Assembly: GCF_014280965.1 (NCBI RefSeq)
Contig: NZ_JACODZ010000001.1
Location: 310,001 to 374,000, forward strand
DNA: 64,000 nucleotides
Origin: Echinicola salinicaeni
Lineage (GTDB): Bacteria; Bacteroidota; Bacteroidia; Cytophagales; Cyclobacteriaceae
Direction of reading: 5' to 3'
Shown here: piece after piece, positions 26,975-35,911 of the stretch
Layout of the letters: each line of letters opens with the position of its first letter
Numbering within the stretch: the first letter of the stretch is position 1
Program-made: the position numbers and the translations under genes
The notes under the pieces: model-generated
Told to the model about the DNA's origin: nothing
The model's input: only the letters and a program-made list of their open reading frames with translations
Database searches by the model: none

Positions 26975-27027
26975 AAATTTGGATTAAAATTATTTACTTT
27001 AAAATTGCAAAAGCCCGAAATAATATC

Positions 27028-27666
27028 ATGATAGCTAAAAATTATAAGGTAGAGTATGTTGAAGGTAGCCGTGTAGGAAAACCAAATGATGGAGAGCATA
27101 CTGATATTGATTTGTGGAAAGCCTTTAAAAAGGGCAGTAATTCCGCTTTCTTGAAAATTTATGAAAATTATTTCGATAGTTTATATAGGTTTGGTTCAAG
27201 GATCACTACCAGGGAAGAATTGGTTAAGGATGCCATCCATGATGTGTTTTTGGATTTAAGGAAGTATAGTGAGACCATAGGTGATACCCATCATATCAAG
27301 TTTTATCTGTTTAAGTGTTTAAAAAGAAGAATCATTAAGGAATTGAACAAATGGTCTAGCCGTCAATCTAATTTGAATGAGCATACGCCCTTTGAAGTTA
27401 CCATCTCCCATGAACAATTCTTGATAAATTCTCAGCTAGATCAAGAACAATTTAATAATATTCAATCTGCTCTGGATGGTTTATCACCAAGAAAGAGAGA
27501 AGCAATTTATTATTTGTTTTATGAAGGGATGAGTTATGAGGAAATCAGTGAAATGATGTCATTGTCCAATCCTAAATCAGCCCGTGATTTGGTCTATAAA
27601 GCCTTGCGTTCCCTAAGGAATTCCCTTGGTTTTATTCCATTATTTTTTCAATTAACTAATGCTTGA
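27028..27666 (+). CDS. ECF-type RNA polymerase sigma factor (FecI-like)
   Basis: Sigma factor of 212 residues that recruits RNA polymerase to promoters of the adjacent glycan locus. Region 2 (KGSNSAFLKIYENYFDSLYRFGSRITTREELVKDAIHDVFLDL) and region 4 (LDGLSPRKREAIYYLFYEGMSYEEISEMMSLSNPKSARDLVYKALRSLRN) are both intact. I take ATG 27028, since the frame upstream to a TTG at 26962 encodes an atypical hydrophobic stretch. It pairs with the FecR-like anti-sigma gene 378 bp downstream and an STN-containing SusC. This is the trans-envelope regulation module known from FecIRA and many Bacteroidota PULs. The palindromic element in between is unusual for such a pair. Confidence 0.92.
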   Translation: MIAKNYKVEYVEGSRVGKPNDGEHTDIDLWKAFKKGSNSAFLKIYENYFDSLYRFGSRITTREELVKDAIHDVFLDLRKYSETIGDTHHIKFYLFKCLKRRIIKELNKWSSRQSNLNEHTPFEVTISHEQFLINSQLDQEQFNNIQSALDGLSPRKREAIYYLFYEGMSYEEISEMMSLSNPKSARDLVYKALRSLRNSLGFIPLFFQLTNA

Positions 27667-28044
27667 TTGAAATATGGCTTAGCCTGATACTAGGTTTTAG
27701 TTTTTTCAATTTAACTTCAGACAGTTATAAAATTAGTTTAACCCGGATTATGCATTAGCAATCGTAGTGAGGGCTGACAATGCAAGAAAATCAGGCTGTT
27801 TGGAGACTGAGCCATAGCACCGCTATGGTGAACCTGTCTACCACCAGGTAGAGTCGAAAACAGCAGCAAAGCGTCTGATTTTAAAGCATTTTCAGTCCGT
27901 AATAGATAAGCTAATGCATATTTCGGGTTTAATAAGGGAGAAAAAGGCCTTTTCTAATTTTTTTGAAAAAAAAATCGAAACAGAAGGCGTTGTTTGGGAA
28001 TTGTACTGCTATACCATAAAAGAGCAGCAATAAAACCCAAAAAC
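27667..28044. other. Gap between sigma and anti-sigma genes, mostly a long inverted repeat
   Basis: A 378-bp gap. About half is the 196-bp palindromic element at 27737-27932; the flanks are AT-rich and hold no gene I can see. Confidence 0.7.
27737..27932. repeat. 196-bp imperfect inverted-repeat element with two apical hairpins
   Basis: The outer arms (27737-27759 and 27910-27932) agree in 20 of 23 positions and contain TATGCATTAGC and GCTAATGCATA. An inner arm near 27771-27800 (GGGCTGACAATGC, AAAATCAG, GGCTGTTT) pairs with 27858-27897. At the tip are two clean hairpins: CCATAGC/GCTATGG with loop ACC (27812-27828), and TCTACC/GGTAGA with loop ACCA (27837-27852). It could be a MITE-like or REP-like element or encode a structured RNA. 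No protein frame is convincing. Confidence 0.75.
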
Positions 28045-29094
28045 ATGCCGCAAATTAAAGATCTTTTAGAAGACGTAGAATTTATCCGATGGGTAAAGCA
28101 GCCCGATGCTGACCTCAATCGGTATTGGCAGCACTGGTTGGAGGCCAATCCCGATAGGTTTGCTGATGTCAAGCTTGCCAAGGAAATACTTTTAAATCTA
28201 AATTTCCCGTCCAAACCTTCCAATGAGGAAGCCAAAAAGGAGGTGTTGAACCGCTTACTTTCTAATAAGCGTATCGCTACATCCGAAAAAACTAAATCTA
28301 TAACACCTTATTCATATCATCCTGTTTTTTGGGACAGGATGAGCCAATGGGCAAAGGTGGCAGCCATACTTGTTTTTTCTCTTCTGATTTCTTTCTTTTC
28401 TACAAGGTTTTTGGATAGTGATGTAGAAGGTGAGCAAGTAGCTGGGCTAGAGTGGATCACGAAATCTACAGCTATGGGAGAGAAGTTGAGTTTTAGGCTT
28501 TCAGATGGATCAGTGGTTTGGCTTAATGCAGGTAGTAGCCTACAGTATCCTGTTAGCTTTGATTCAACAGTACGTTTGGTGAAATTGTCTGGAGAGGGTT
28601 TCTTTGAGGTGGCCAAGGACAGCATTAAACCGTTTAAAGTGCTTTCCGGTAATCTAACGACTACAGCCTTGGGAACCTCCTTTAATATTCGCAGCCAAGC
28701 CACAAAAGACGTTAAGGTTTCTCTGGTTACAGGCAAGGTAATGATTGATGAAGCTTTTTCCGGTAATGCATATTTTTTAAGCCCCGGACAGGAATTGGAT
28801 TTTGATCTTGGGAAGGAGAAAATAGATATTCATCCATTTGATGATGAATTGGTTCAAAGCTGGCGGAATGGCGTTTTGATCTTTAAGAAAGCACAGTTTA
28901 AGCAGGTAAAAGAAAAGCTGGAAAGCTGGTATGGGGTTTCCATTGAAGTGAAAGGTGTGATTCCAAAGACATGGCGCTTTTCTGGAAAATTTGAGCAACA
29001 AATGTTGGAAACGATTCTTAACAGTATGTCTAATATTGAAAACTTCGATTATAAAATCAACGGAAAGAAAGTAAATATATCATTTAAACAATAA
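28045..29094 (+). CDS. FecR-like anti-sigma factor
   Basis: Single-pass inner-membrane protein of 349 residues from ATG 28045. A cytoplasmic N-terminal part (QIKDLLEDVEFIRWVKQPDADLNRYWQHWLEANPD) binds the sigma factor. One helix follows (about 105-127, WAKVAAILVFSLLISFF). The periplasmic FecR domain (about 140-235: FRLSDGSVVWLNAGSSLQYPVSF... GEGFFEVAKD) and a C-terminal DUF4974/STN-interacting domain (about 270-345) complete it. It should hold the ECF sigma factor until the SusC STN domain signals substrate import. Upstream in-frame codons exist, but the family N-terminus fits 28045. Confidence 0.93.
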   Translation: MPQIKDLLEDVEFIRWVKQPDADLNRYWQHWLEANPDRFADVKLAKEILLNLNFPSKPSNEEAKKEVLNRLLSNKRIATSEKTKSITPYSYHPVFWDRMSQWAKVAAILVFSLLISFFSTRFLDSDVEGEQVAGLEWITKSTAMGEKLSFRLSDGSVVWLNAGSSLQYPVSFDSTVRLVKLSGEGFFEVAKDSIKPFKVLSGNLTTTALGTSFNIRSQATKDVKVSLVTGKVMIDEAFSGNAYFLSPGQELDFDLGKEKIDIHPFDDELVQSWRNGVLIFKKAQFKQVKEKLESWYGVSIEVKGVIPKTWRFSGKFEQQMLETILNSMSNIENFDYKINGKKVNISFKQ

Positions 29095-29139
29095 CCCAAA
29101 AAACATGAAAACGAAGCACTATAACAGTTCATAAAAAAG

Positions 29140-29164
29140 GCCAACTGGCATTTAGTCAGTTGGC
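29140..29164. other. Stem-loop between anti-sigma and SusC genes
   Basis: Perfect 8-bp arms GCCAACTG and CAGTTGGC with a 9-nt loop. No T-run follows on the + strand, although A-rich sequence precedes it. It may be an mRNA processing or attenuation hairpin. A nine-codon frame (29105-29134, MKTKHYNSS) lies just before it. Confidence 0.5.
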
Positions 29165-29260
29165 TCCTTAAGGGTGGTTTCAGGAAAGTCAAAACATTGG
29201 GGAATGTGGATACTCCTGAGAACCAGGTCTAATGAATTAATCAGTAAACCAAACAAAATT

Positions 29261-32200
29261 ATGAAATTAAATCTACAAAAGACAATTTATATGTTGTCCA
29301 AGTATTTCCTATACGGGTTTATAGTACAAATGTTGGTGTTCAACTTTGTATTGGCCACTAATGTCAAGGGGCAGTATAAATCCATTGATGAAGTTCAAGT
29401 AAGGATAGATAAGAAAACGGATTCCCTAATCGAATTTTTTAGGGCAGTGGAAGCCCAAACTTCATTTAATTTTTTATACGACCACGATGAGGTGAATGAA
29501 AGGGCCCGTATTAAGCTGAGTGAAAGGACAGGAAGTGTGGAAAGCTATCTCAGAGAGCTTTCTGAACAGACAGACCTTAGATTCAGGCAGGTCAATAACG
29601 GGATAGATGTGAAGAGAAAAGAGGTTTTCCAAGAAACTAATATGATCCTTCAAGAAAGGGTTGTCAGCGGGCTTGTAGTTGACAAGTCTGGAGAAAGCTT
29701 GCCTGGAGTGAATATTATTATCAAGGGGAGTACCAAAGGGACGATTACAGATCTGGATGGTAAATTTAGTATCGAGGTTTCCAATGATGATATACTCGTA
29801 TTTTCCTTTTTGGGTTTTACCTCAAAAGAAGTGCAGGTAGGCAATCAGGATTTCCTAAATATCACCTTGGAAGAGGATCTTTCCGATCTGGATGAAGTGG
29901 TCGTGGTAGGTTATGGTACCGTCAAGAAAAGTGACCTTACGGGTGCGGTGGCTTCTGTCAAGCCTGACGAGCTGAATTTGGGCTCACTTCAAAATATTGA
30001 CCAGATGCTGACTGGTAGGATGCCAGGTGTTCAAATCAACCAGAACAGTGCTGAGCCGGGAGGATCTGTGAATGTAAGAATCAGAGGGGTAGGGTCTATC
30101 AATGCTGGTAATGAACCACTTTACGTGATAGATGGAATGCCCATAGATAATAGCCCTTCCATTTCAGGCTCCGGCTCAGGAATCAGCGATAATAGGAATC
30201 CGAAAAATCCACTTAATCTAATCAATCCCAATGATATTGCATCCATTGAGGTGCTAAAAGATGCTTCGGCTACGGCAATTTATGGTTCAAGAGGAGCCAA
30301 TGGGGTGATCATGATCACTACTAAAAGAGGAAGTAATAAGGGTACTCAGGTAACTTATGATTTTTCAGGAAGTCTCCAGCGCATGGCCAATAAAGTAGAC
30401 TTGTTGAGTTCAACTGAATTTGCGCAGGTGGTTAATGATATTCAGGAAGACAGCGGACTAGATCCATTGTATGATTTATCCCAAGTCTCAGAACAATCTG
30501 ATTGGTTGGATGAGATTACCAGAACAGGGTATATACAAAATCATAACTTGGCCGTCAGTGGCGGGAATGACAAGAGCTCCTTTTATTCTTCAGTAAGCTA
30601 TTATGACCAAGAAGGCATCGTGGTAAGTTCTGGTATGGAGCGTCTCTCAGCCAGGTTAAATGCCGAATTTAAAGCCAGTGATAAATTTCGCTATGGGGTC
30701 AACTTGACCAATTCCTATGTCAAGAATGATAATGTACCTTTTGGAACCGGTTTCAATGCCAGTGCAGGGGTGGTCAATTCGGCCATGGAAATCGATCCTA
30801 CTATAGACAAGTTCAACCCTGACGGGACCCCGTATCAGGATTTTAGTATCGATATGGACAATCCTTTGATCATTGCGGATGTCTTTACAGAAGAGGAGAA
30901 TACCAGGCTTTTGGGAAATGTCTTTGGAGAGTATACCATTATCCCAGACCTAAATGCCAAGCTGACCTTGGGATTTGACAGGCTGAATGCTAGAAAAGAT
31001 ACCTATGTGCAGTCCACCACCAAGACAGGGATTGCCAATGGCAGTGGTATAGGTACGATCATCACGGGGGATAAATCCAATAAAATGCTCGAGGCCACGG
31101 TCAACTATAAGAAGAATTGGTCTGTCCATAATTTCAACTTTTTGGCTGGTTATACCTATCAGGACTTTATCAATAAAGGTTTTAGCGGCACCATTGATGG
31201 ATTTCCTTCCGATGCGCTGTTGACCAATAATTTTGGATTGGGAAATACAGAAAGAGATGAAGTAAACAGCTATAAAAACTCCAATAAGCTGATCTCTTAT
31301 CTTTCTAGGGTCAATTATGACTATAAAAGTAAATACTATGTTACTTTTTCCATGAGAGCTGATGGTTCATCCAAGTTTGGGGAAAATAATAAGTTTGGTT
31401 ACTTCCCAAGTATGGCACTGTCATGGAGGGTTTCACAAGAATCTTTTCTTTCCAATTCAGAAGTGGTTACCAATCTGAAATTAAGAACCAGCTGGGGGAA
31501 AACAGGTAACCAAAGCATCGGGAATTTCATGTCCCTTTCCACTTTAGGAGCTGGGGGATTGGCTTTGATCAATGGACTACAGCAACAAGGAATTACGGCA
31601 ACGAGGATTCCTAATCCGAATTTGAAATGGGAAACGACCACACAGTTTGATATAGGAGTGGACTTGGAACTTTGGGCAGGACGTTTAAATTTCGTTGCAG
31701 ATTATTTTATCCGAAATACGGATGATCTATTGCTCAATCTTCCCCTACCAAAATCCTCTGGTTTTAATTCCATCTTGGACAATGTGGGGTCTGTGGAAAA
31801 CAAGGGATTTGAGTTGGCCATTGAATCTTATAATATAGACAGACAAAAGTTTGCTTGGACAACAAGCTTTAACCTTACCAAGGTGAATAATACTGTGACT
31901 GATTTGGCCGGAAGTGACCAGATTCTTCAAGGAGGTCTGCCATTTACTTCTGACATTACGATAGTAACCGAAGGCCAGCCGTTGAATAGTTACTATGGAC
32001 ATATTGTAGATGGTATATGGCAAGAAGGTGAAGATATCGCCAATTCGGCACAGCCTAATGCCCAGCCAGGTTATCCGAAATTTAGGGATATCAGCGGACC
32101 TGAAGGGGTGCCTGATGGAGCGATCAGTGATGCTGATAAAACGGTTATTGGAAGTCCGTTCCCTGATTTCTCTTTGGGATTACGTAATAATTTCCAATAT

Positions 32201-32662
32201 GGCAGGTTGAATTTGGATGTGTTCTTTGCAGGAGATTTTGGCCAAAGTCTACTTAACCAAAACTTGCTGAACTCCCTTTATCCAATTGATCCAGGAAGAA
32301 ACCGTTTGGCGGAGCCCTTGTTAAACAGATGGACACCTCAAAATCCAAGCAATAAATGGCCATCCGGTGTAAACCCAACCTCTTACGGCGGAAGTACGGT
32401 GAACAGCCTTTCTGTGGAAGATGCCACTTTCATCCGTTTAAGAAACTTGAGGCTGAGCTATGACTTCAATGTGGCCAATCATAAATTCCTAAGAGGGGTG
32501 AACTTTTACCTTCAGGGAAGTAATCTATTGTTGATCACTGACTATATGGGCTTTGATCCCGAAGTCAATTCCCTTAACAATGGAGCGAATTCAGCTAGGG
32601 CTGACTATAACGCCTATCCCAATGCAAGGACTTATAGCCTGGGATGTAGACTTTCCTTCTAA
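29261..32662 (+). CDS. SusC/RagA-family TonB-dependent outer-membrane transporter with STN signalling domain
   Basis: Outer-membrane glycan importer of 1133 residues. After a signal peptide it has an STN domain (about 50-110: TDSLIEFFRAVEAQTSFNFLYDHDEV...), which contacts the FecR-like anti-sigma. A carboxypeptidase-regulatory-like domain follows (about 130-205, VSGLVVDKSGESLPGVNIIIKGSTKGTITDLDG split by loop). The SusC plug begins DEVVVVGYGTVKKSDLTGAVASV, and a large beta-barrel ends in YSLGCRLSF. ATG 29261 is chosen since the signal peptide follows it; the upstream in-frame part is not signal-like. It forms a pair with the SusD gene 29 bp downstream. The substrate is probably a sulfated polysaccharide, from the downstream sulfatases. 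Confidence 0.96.
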   Translation: MKLNLQKTIYMLSKYFLYGFIVQMLVFNFVLATNVKGQYKSIDEVQVRIDKKTDSLIEFFRAVEAQTSFNFLYDHDEVNERARIKLSERTGSVESYLRELSEQTDLRFRQVNNGIDVKRKEVFQETNMILQERVVSGLVVDKSGESLPGVNIIIKGSTKGTITDLDGKFSIEVSNDDILVFSFLGFTSKEVQVGNQDFLNITLEEDLSDLDEVVVVGYGTVKKSDLTGAVASVKPDELNLGSLQNIDQMLTGRMPGVQINQNSAEPGGSVNVRIRGVGSINAGNEPLYVIDGMPIDNSPSISGSGSGISDNRNPKNPLNLINPNDIASIEVLKDASATAIYGSRGANGVIMITTKRGSNKGTQVTYDFSGSLQRMANKVDLLSSTEFAQVVNDIQEDSGLDPLYDLSQVSEQSDWLDEITRTGYIQNHNLAVSGGNDKSSFYSSVSYYDQEGIVVSSGMERLSARLNAEFKASDKFRYGVNLTNSYVKNDNVPFGTGFNASAGVVNSAMEIDPTIDKFNPDGTPYQDFSIDMDNPLIIADVFTEEENTRLLGNVFGEYTIIPDLNAKLTLGFDRLNARKDTYVQSTTKTGIANGSGIGTIITGDKSNKMLEATVNYKKNWSVHNFNFLAGYTYQDFINKGFSGTIDGFPSDALLTNNFGLGNTERDEVNSYKNSNKLISYLSRVNYDYKSKYYVTFSMRADGSSKFGENNKFGYFPSMALSWRVSQESFLSNSEVVTNLKLRTSWGKTGNQSIGNFMSLSTLGAGGLALINGLQQQGITATRIPNPNLKWETTTQFDIGVDLELWAGRLNFVADYFIRNTDDLLLNLPLPKSSGFNSILDNVGSVENKGFELAIESYNIDRQKFAWTTSFNLTKVNNTVTDLAGSDQILQGGLPFTSDITIVTEGQPLNSYYGHIVDGIWQEGEDIANSAQPNAQPGYPKFRDISGPEGVPDGAISDADKTVIGSPFPDFSLGLRNNFQYGRLNLDVFFAGDFGQSLLNQNLLNSLYPIDPGRNRLAEPLLNRWTPQNPSNKWPSGVNPTSYGGSTVNSLSVEDATFIRLRNLRLSYDFNVANHKFLRGVNFYLQGSNLLLITDYMGFDPEVNSLNNGANSARADYNAYPNARTYSLGCRLSF

Positions 32663-32691
32663 TTGACTCTGTGAATTAAAATTGAAAACAA

Positions 32692-34113
32692 ATGAAAAAA
32701 TATAGTTTATATATCGCTGGATTGTTGCTGATGACCACCTTTACCGCTTGTGAAGAGCAGCTGGTAGAAGAACCTTATGACCAGCTTAGCCCCAGCAATA
32801 TCCTGAATAATGAGGTGGGATTGGAATCTTTGTTAACATCTGCCTATGGGTTTATGCAAGTCCATCGATTTGGACTTATCCAATGGCACTATCTAGAAGA
32901 AGGTCCTTCTGATCTGTTTTTCGAATCAGGAGGAGGGCAAGCACGGGATGCAGCTTTTATACAGGATTTTACCTTTAATTCTGAGCATCCCTGGATAGGT
33001 GGTGTTTATAATGGCAGATGGAATGCCATTAGGGATGTCAATTTGTTTTTGGACAATGTGGAAGCGGTGAATTATACCCAAGCAGATAAAAACGAAAGAA
33101 TTGCAGAAGCCCGGTTTATACGTGCCTTTAGTTATTACTTATTGACCAAGTGGTTTGGGGAAGTGCCATTGACACTGAGCAGCACGCCAGAGCTTTATCC
33201 GGCAAAGACTCCTGCAAGTGAGATGAACCAGTTTATTGAGTCCGAGCTAAGGGCTGCAGCTGATGGACTACCTACTGTACAAGTAGAAGCTAACAGGATC
33301 ACAAAGGGAGCAGCTTTGGGCTTATTGACCAAGTTTTTCCTCAACACCAAACAATGGCAAAAATGTGTGGATACTGCAGATGAATTGATGGACTTAGGTG
33401 TTTATGATTTATATCCTGATTATGAAGCCATGTTTGCACCAGAGAATGAGGTCAATTCAGAATTTATCTTTGTGATGCCTCAGACCCGTGATGCTGGTGG
33501 TATGGGGACAGAATGGTTGTCACTTTCCCTTCCTCCTGCCTACCCAATTGATGGGCCAAACTTTGCCGCTCAATTCAGGTATTACGATGCCTTTGTCAAT
33601 TCCTTTGCCCCTGAGGATACAAGACAGAACCTTATACTGACCAGTTATGTGAGAAATGACGGACAGCCGGTGCAACTATTGGGTAATGACAATTCCAGAA
33701 GTTTCAAGTTTTTGGACCCTAATCGAATAGGGGTAGATCAGGAAAATGATTTTCCTATGGTACGATATGCGGATATTTTACTCGCAAAGGCGGAGGCCCT
33801 GAATGAGGTTCAAGGGCCTAACCAGGAAAGCATAGACTTGATTAACCTTGTCAGGGCAAGGGCTGGTGAAGATATGGAAATGCTACAGTTGGCCAACTAT
33901 GATCAAGGTAGTTTGAGGGATCATATTCTGCAGGAAAGGGCTTGGGAGTTTTATTCCGAGACTAAAAGGAGAAGTGACCTCCTGAGGCATGGGAAGTTCA
34001 TTGAAAGGGCATTGGAAAGAGGGAAAGATGCGAAGCCTTACAATGTATTGTATCCTATACCCCAAGGTGAAATCAATGCCAATGAAAATCTCGTTCAAAA
34101 CGATGGATATTGA
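32692..34113 (+). CDS. SusD/RagB-family glycan-binding outer-membrane lipoprotein
   Basis: A 473-residue surface lipoprotein (lipobox FTAC, Cys20) that caps the SusC transporter and binds oligosaccharide. SusD features include the N-terminal QLSPSNILNNEVGLESLLTSAYGFMQ and TPR-like helices around RFIRAFSYYLLTKWFGEVPLTL. The C-terminal segment FPMVRYADILLAKAEALNEV with QERAWEFYSETKRRSDLLRHG is also typical. It directly follows its SusC partner. A terminator-like hairpin lies 14 bp after the stop. Confidence 0.95.
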   Translation: MKKYSLYIAGLLLMTTFTACEEQLVEEPYDQLSPSNILNNEVGLESLLTSAYGFMQVHRFGLIQWHYLEEGPSDLFFESGGGQARDAAFIQDFTFNSEHPWIGGVYNGRWNAIRDVNLFLDNVEAVNYTQADKNERIAEARFIRAFSYYLLTKWFGEVPLTLSSTPELYPAKTPASEMNQFIESELRAAADGLPTVQVEANRITKGAALGLLTKFFLNTKQWQKCVDTADELMDLGVYDLYPDYEAMFAPENEVNSEFIFVMPQTRDAGGMGTEWLSLSLPPAYPIDGPNFAAQFRYYDAFVNSFAPEDTRQNLILTSYVRNDGQPVQLLGNDNSRSFKFLDPNRIGVDQENDFPMVRYADILLAKAEALNEVQGPNQESIDLINLVRARAGEDMEMLQLANYDQGSLRDHILQERAWEFYSETKRRSDLLRHGKFIERALERGKDAKPYNVLYPIPQGEINANENLVQNDGY

Positions 34114-34126
34114 GGGTTAAGGTCAG

Positions 34127-34183
34127 TCAGTTAATGCTTTTTGTTTCATTTGGGATAAGGGCATTGACTGATCTTTTTGTTTT
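34127..34183 (+). terminator. Intrinsic terminator after the SusCD pair
   Basis: Stem TCAGTTAATGC with GCATTGACTGA (10 of 11 Watson-Crick, one wobble), loop of 23 nt, then TCTTTTTGTTTT. It would separate SusCD transcription from the sulfatases. Confidence 0.65.
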
Positions 34184-34260
34184 ATTTTCTGGGTATTATA
34201 GGCAAGAACAAAACAAAAGATCATGACTAATTATAAAATAGCTTAGTGAAATTACTTAAG

Positions 34261-34299
34261 AGATCTCATGCATTATTTAATACATGAGATCTTTATTTT
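34261..34299 (+). terminator. Second terminator-like hairpin just before the sulfatase genes
   Basis: Perfect 10-bp arms AGATCTCATG and CATGAGATCT, 12-nt loop, then TTATTTT. It ends only about 24 bp before the sulfatase ATG, so it may act as a leader attenuator or a 5' mRNA-stabilising hairpin. Confidence 0.6.
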
Positions 34300-34322
34300 C
34301 CAAATATTGAATACACCTATTT

Positions 34323-35687
34323 ATGAAAAGAATTTTTAGCTTATTGTTGCTTGCCCTATTGGCATCATGTGCCAGTAAGGAAAGTATGAATTCAGTCAAG
34401 AAACCAAATATTATAGTTATTTATACTGATGATATGGGGATGGGTGATTTATCCTGTTATAATAGCGGATGGGTAAAAACCCCAAATATAGATCAACTTG
34501 CAGCCAATGGTATAAAGTTCAATCATTATTATACCGCTTCTCCGGTTTGCTCCCCTTCAAGGGTATCCATTACAACAGGAATGTTTCCTACGGAGTGGGG
34601 AATTAATACTTATTTGCATCATCGTAAAGGGAATGCTCAATGTGAACAGTTGGATTATCTTGATGTTTCTGCCCCGTCCATGGCCAGGGTCCTCAAGCAA
34701 GTGGGGTACAAGACAAGCCATGTTGGAAAATGGCATATGGGAGGCGGGAGAGATGTAGATGATGCTCCCCAGATTACCGAATATGGTTTTGATGAATATA
34801 CTACAACTTATGAAGGTCCTGATCCTGATAAGTTGATTACTGCTTCAAACTGGATTTGGAGTGAAAAGGATAGTATTGAAAGGTGGGAAAGAACGGGGTA
34901 TTTTGTGGACAAGACCCTAGATTTTTTATCCAGAAATGAGGGTGAGCCCTGTTTTGTCAACTTGTGGCCAGATGATATGCATGACCCTTGGGTTCCTAGT
35001 GAGGAGTTTTATGGTAAAAGGAAAACTTGGCCTAGTAAACCAAATTTTATCCCTGTTTTGGAAGAGTATGACCGTCAGATTGGGAGGTTAATGGCTGGGC
35101 TTGAAGAAATGGGTATCCTAGAGAATACTTTGATCATCTTTACCAGTGATAACGGAGCTTATCCAACTTATGAACAGATCAGAACCAACAGTCAGCGAGG
35201 TGCAAAGTGTAGCTTGTATGAGGGAGGAATCCGTATGCCTTTCATTGTAAGTTGGCCAGAAGTGATTACTCCAGGAAAGACTGATAATGAAAGTGTGATT
35301 AGTTCTGTGGATATTTTGCCGACTTTATGCGCTATTACCGGTGCAAAGCTTCCTGAAGGATTCGACTTGGCTGGAGAGGATATGAGTGATGCTCTTTTGG
35401 GAGAAAAAACTCAGCAGAGACAAAAAGATATCATGTGGGATTTTGGCAGGAATCGATTTTTTGGAAGACCACGTCAGCCTTATCACCAAAGTCCTCATTT
35501 AGCTATTAGAAGAGATGATTGGAAATTGCTGGTAAATTCGGACAGCAGTAGATTAGAGCTGTATGATATAAAAAAAGACCCAAACGAAACGACCAATATA
35601 GCTGAGCAATACAGGGACTTGGCAGGGGAACTGAGCCATGAAGTGATCAATTGGTATCTCACAAAAAGGGTAGTTAGGGAAGAGTAA
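34323..35687 (+). CDS. Type I sulfatase, lipoprotein (CSPSR active site)
   Basis: Formylglycine-dependent sulfatase of 454 residues with a lipobox LASC (Cys16). The active-site cysteine to be converted to formylglycine is C76 in CSPSR, followed by the TTGMFP stretch. Metal ligands begin at D36 and D37 (YTDDMGMGD), and a later DNGAYP supplies the other metal-binding Asp-Asn. The KWHMGG motif is in the expected place. It is the first of three consecutive sulfatase genes behind a SusCD pair. It likely removes sulfate groups from the imported or surface-bound glycan. S1 subfamily is not assigned. No sulfatase-maturing enzyme is found in this window. Confidence 0.93.
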   Translation: MKRIFSLLLLALLASCASKESMNSVKKPNIIVIYTDDMGMGDLSCYNSGWVKTPNIDQLAANGIKFNHYYTASPVCSPSRVSITTGMFPTEWGINTYLHHRKGNAQCEQLDYLDVSAPSMARVLKQVGYKTSHVGKWHMGGGRDVDDAPQITEYGFDEYTTTYEGPDPDKLITASNWIWSEKDSIERWERTGYFVDKTLDFLSRNEGEPCFVNLWPDDMHDPWVPSEEFYGKRKTWPSKPNFIPVLEEYDRQIGRLMAGLEEMGILENTLIIFTSDNGAYPTYEQIRTNSQRGAKCSLYEGGIRMPFIVSWPEVITPGKTDNESVISSVDILPTLCAITGAKLPEGFDLAGEDMSDALLGEKTQQRQKDIMWDFGRNRFFGRPRQPYHQSPHLAIRRDDWKLLVNSDSSRLELYDIKKDPNETTNIAEQYRDLAGELSHEVINWYLTKRVVREE

Positions 35688-35911
35688 GTTAATGTGAGGA
35701 ATCATGAAGGCTATCTATAATATGACCATGTAAGGTTAGAAACAATGGCCTTCAAATGTTCAAATGGGGCGATTTTAGCGTTTAACTTCAGTTTTGGGAG
35801 TATGATGGATCAGTATTGCCGTTCTTTCAGGGAAGGAAATTGCAGTGTTGAATTCGTTGTTCTATTGTTTCGAAGGATTGTTATCTTGGAAAGGTATTTA
35901 AAATCAATTGC

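Larger units (their letters stand above)
26452..27027. other. Gene-free stretch before the ECF sigma factor with permease remnant and stem-loops
   Basis: After permease 3 there is an ATTAAG-rich run, then a decayed second copy of the permease 3' end (26521-26600). A cluster of short inverted repeats occupies 26684-26769: GACTC/GAGTC, CAGCT/AGCTG, GCTGT-CGAA-ACAGC and GGAGA/TCTCC. The last 60 bp contain a TATTTTTG element (26967-26974) that fits the -7 consensus of the sigma gene. The rest is AT-rich with no feature I can name. Confidence 0.5.

Noticed and set aside
26962-27027. TTG start that would extend the ECF sigma factor
   Set aside because: The extra residues are hydrophobic and not seen in ECF sigma factors; they also cover the -7-like element.
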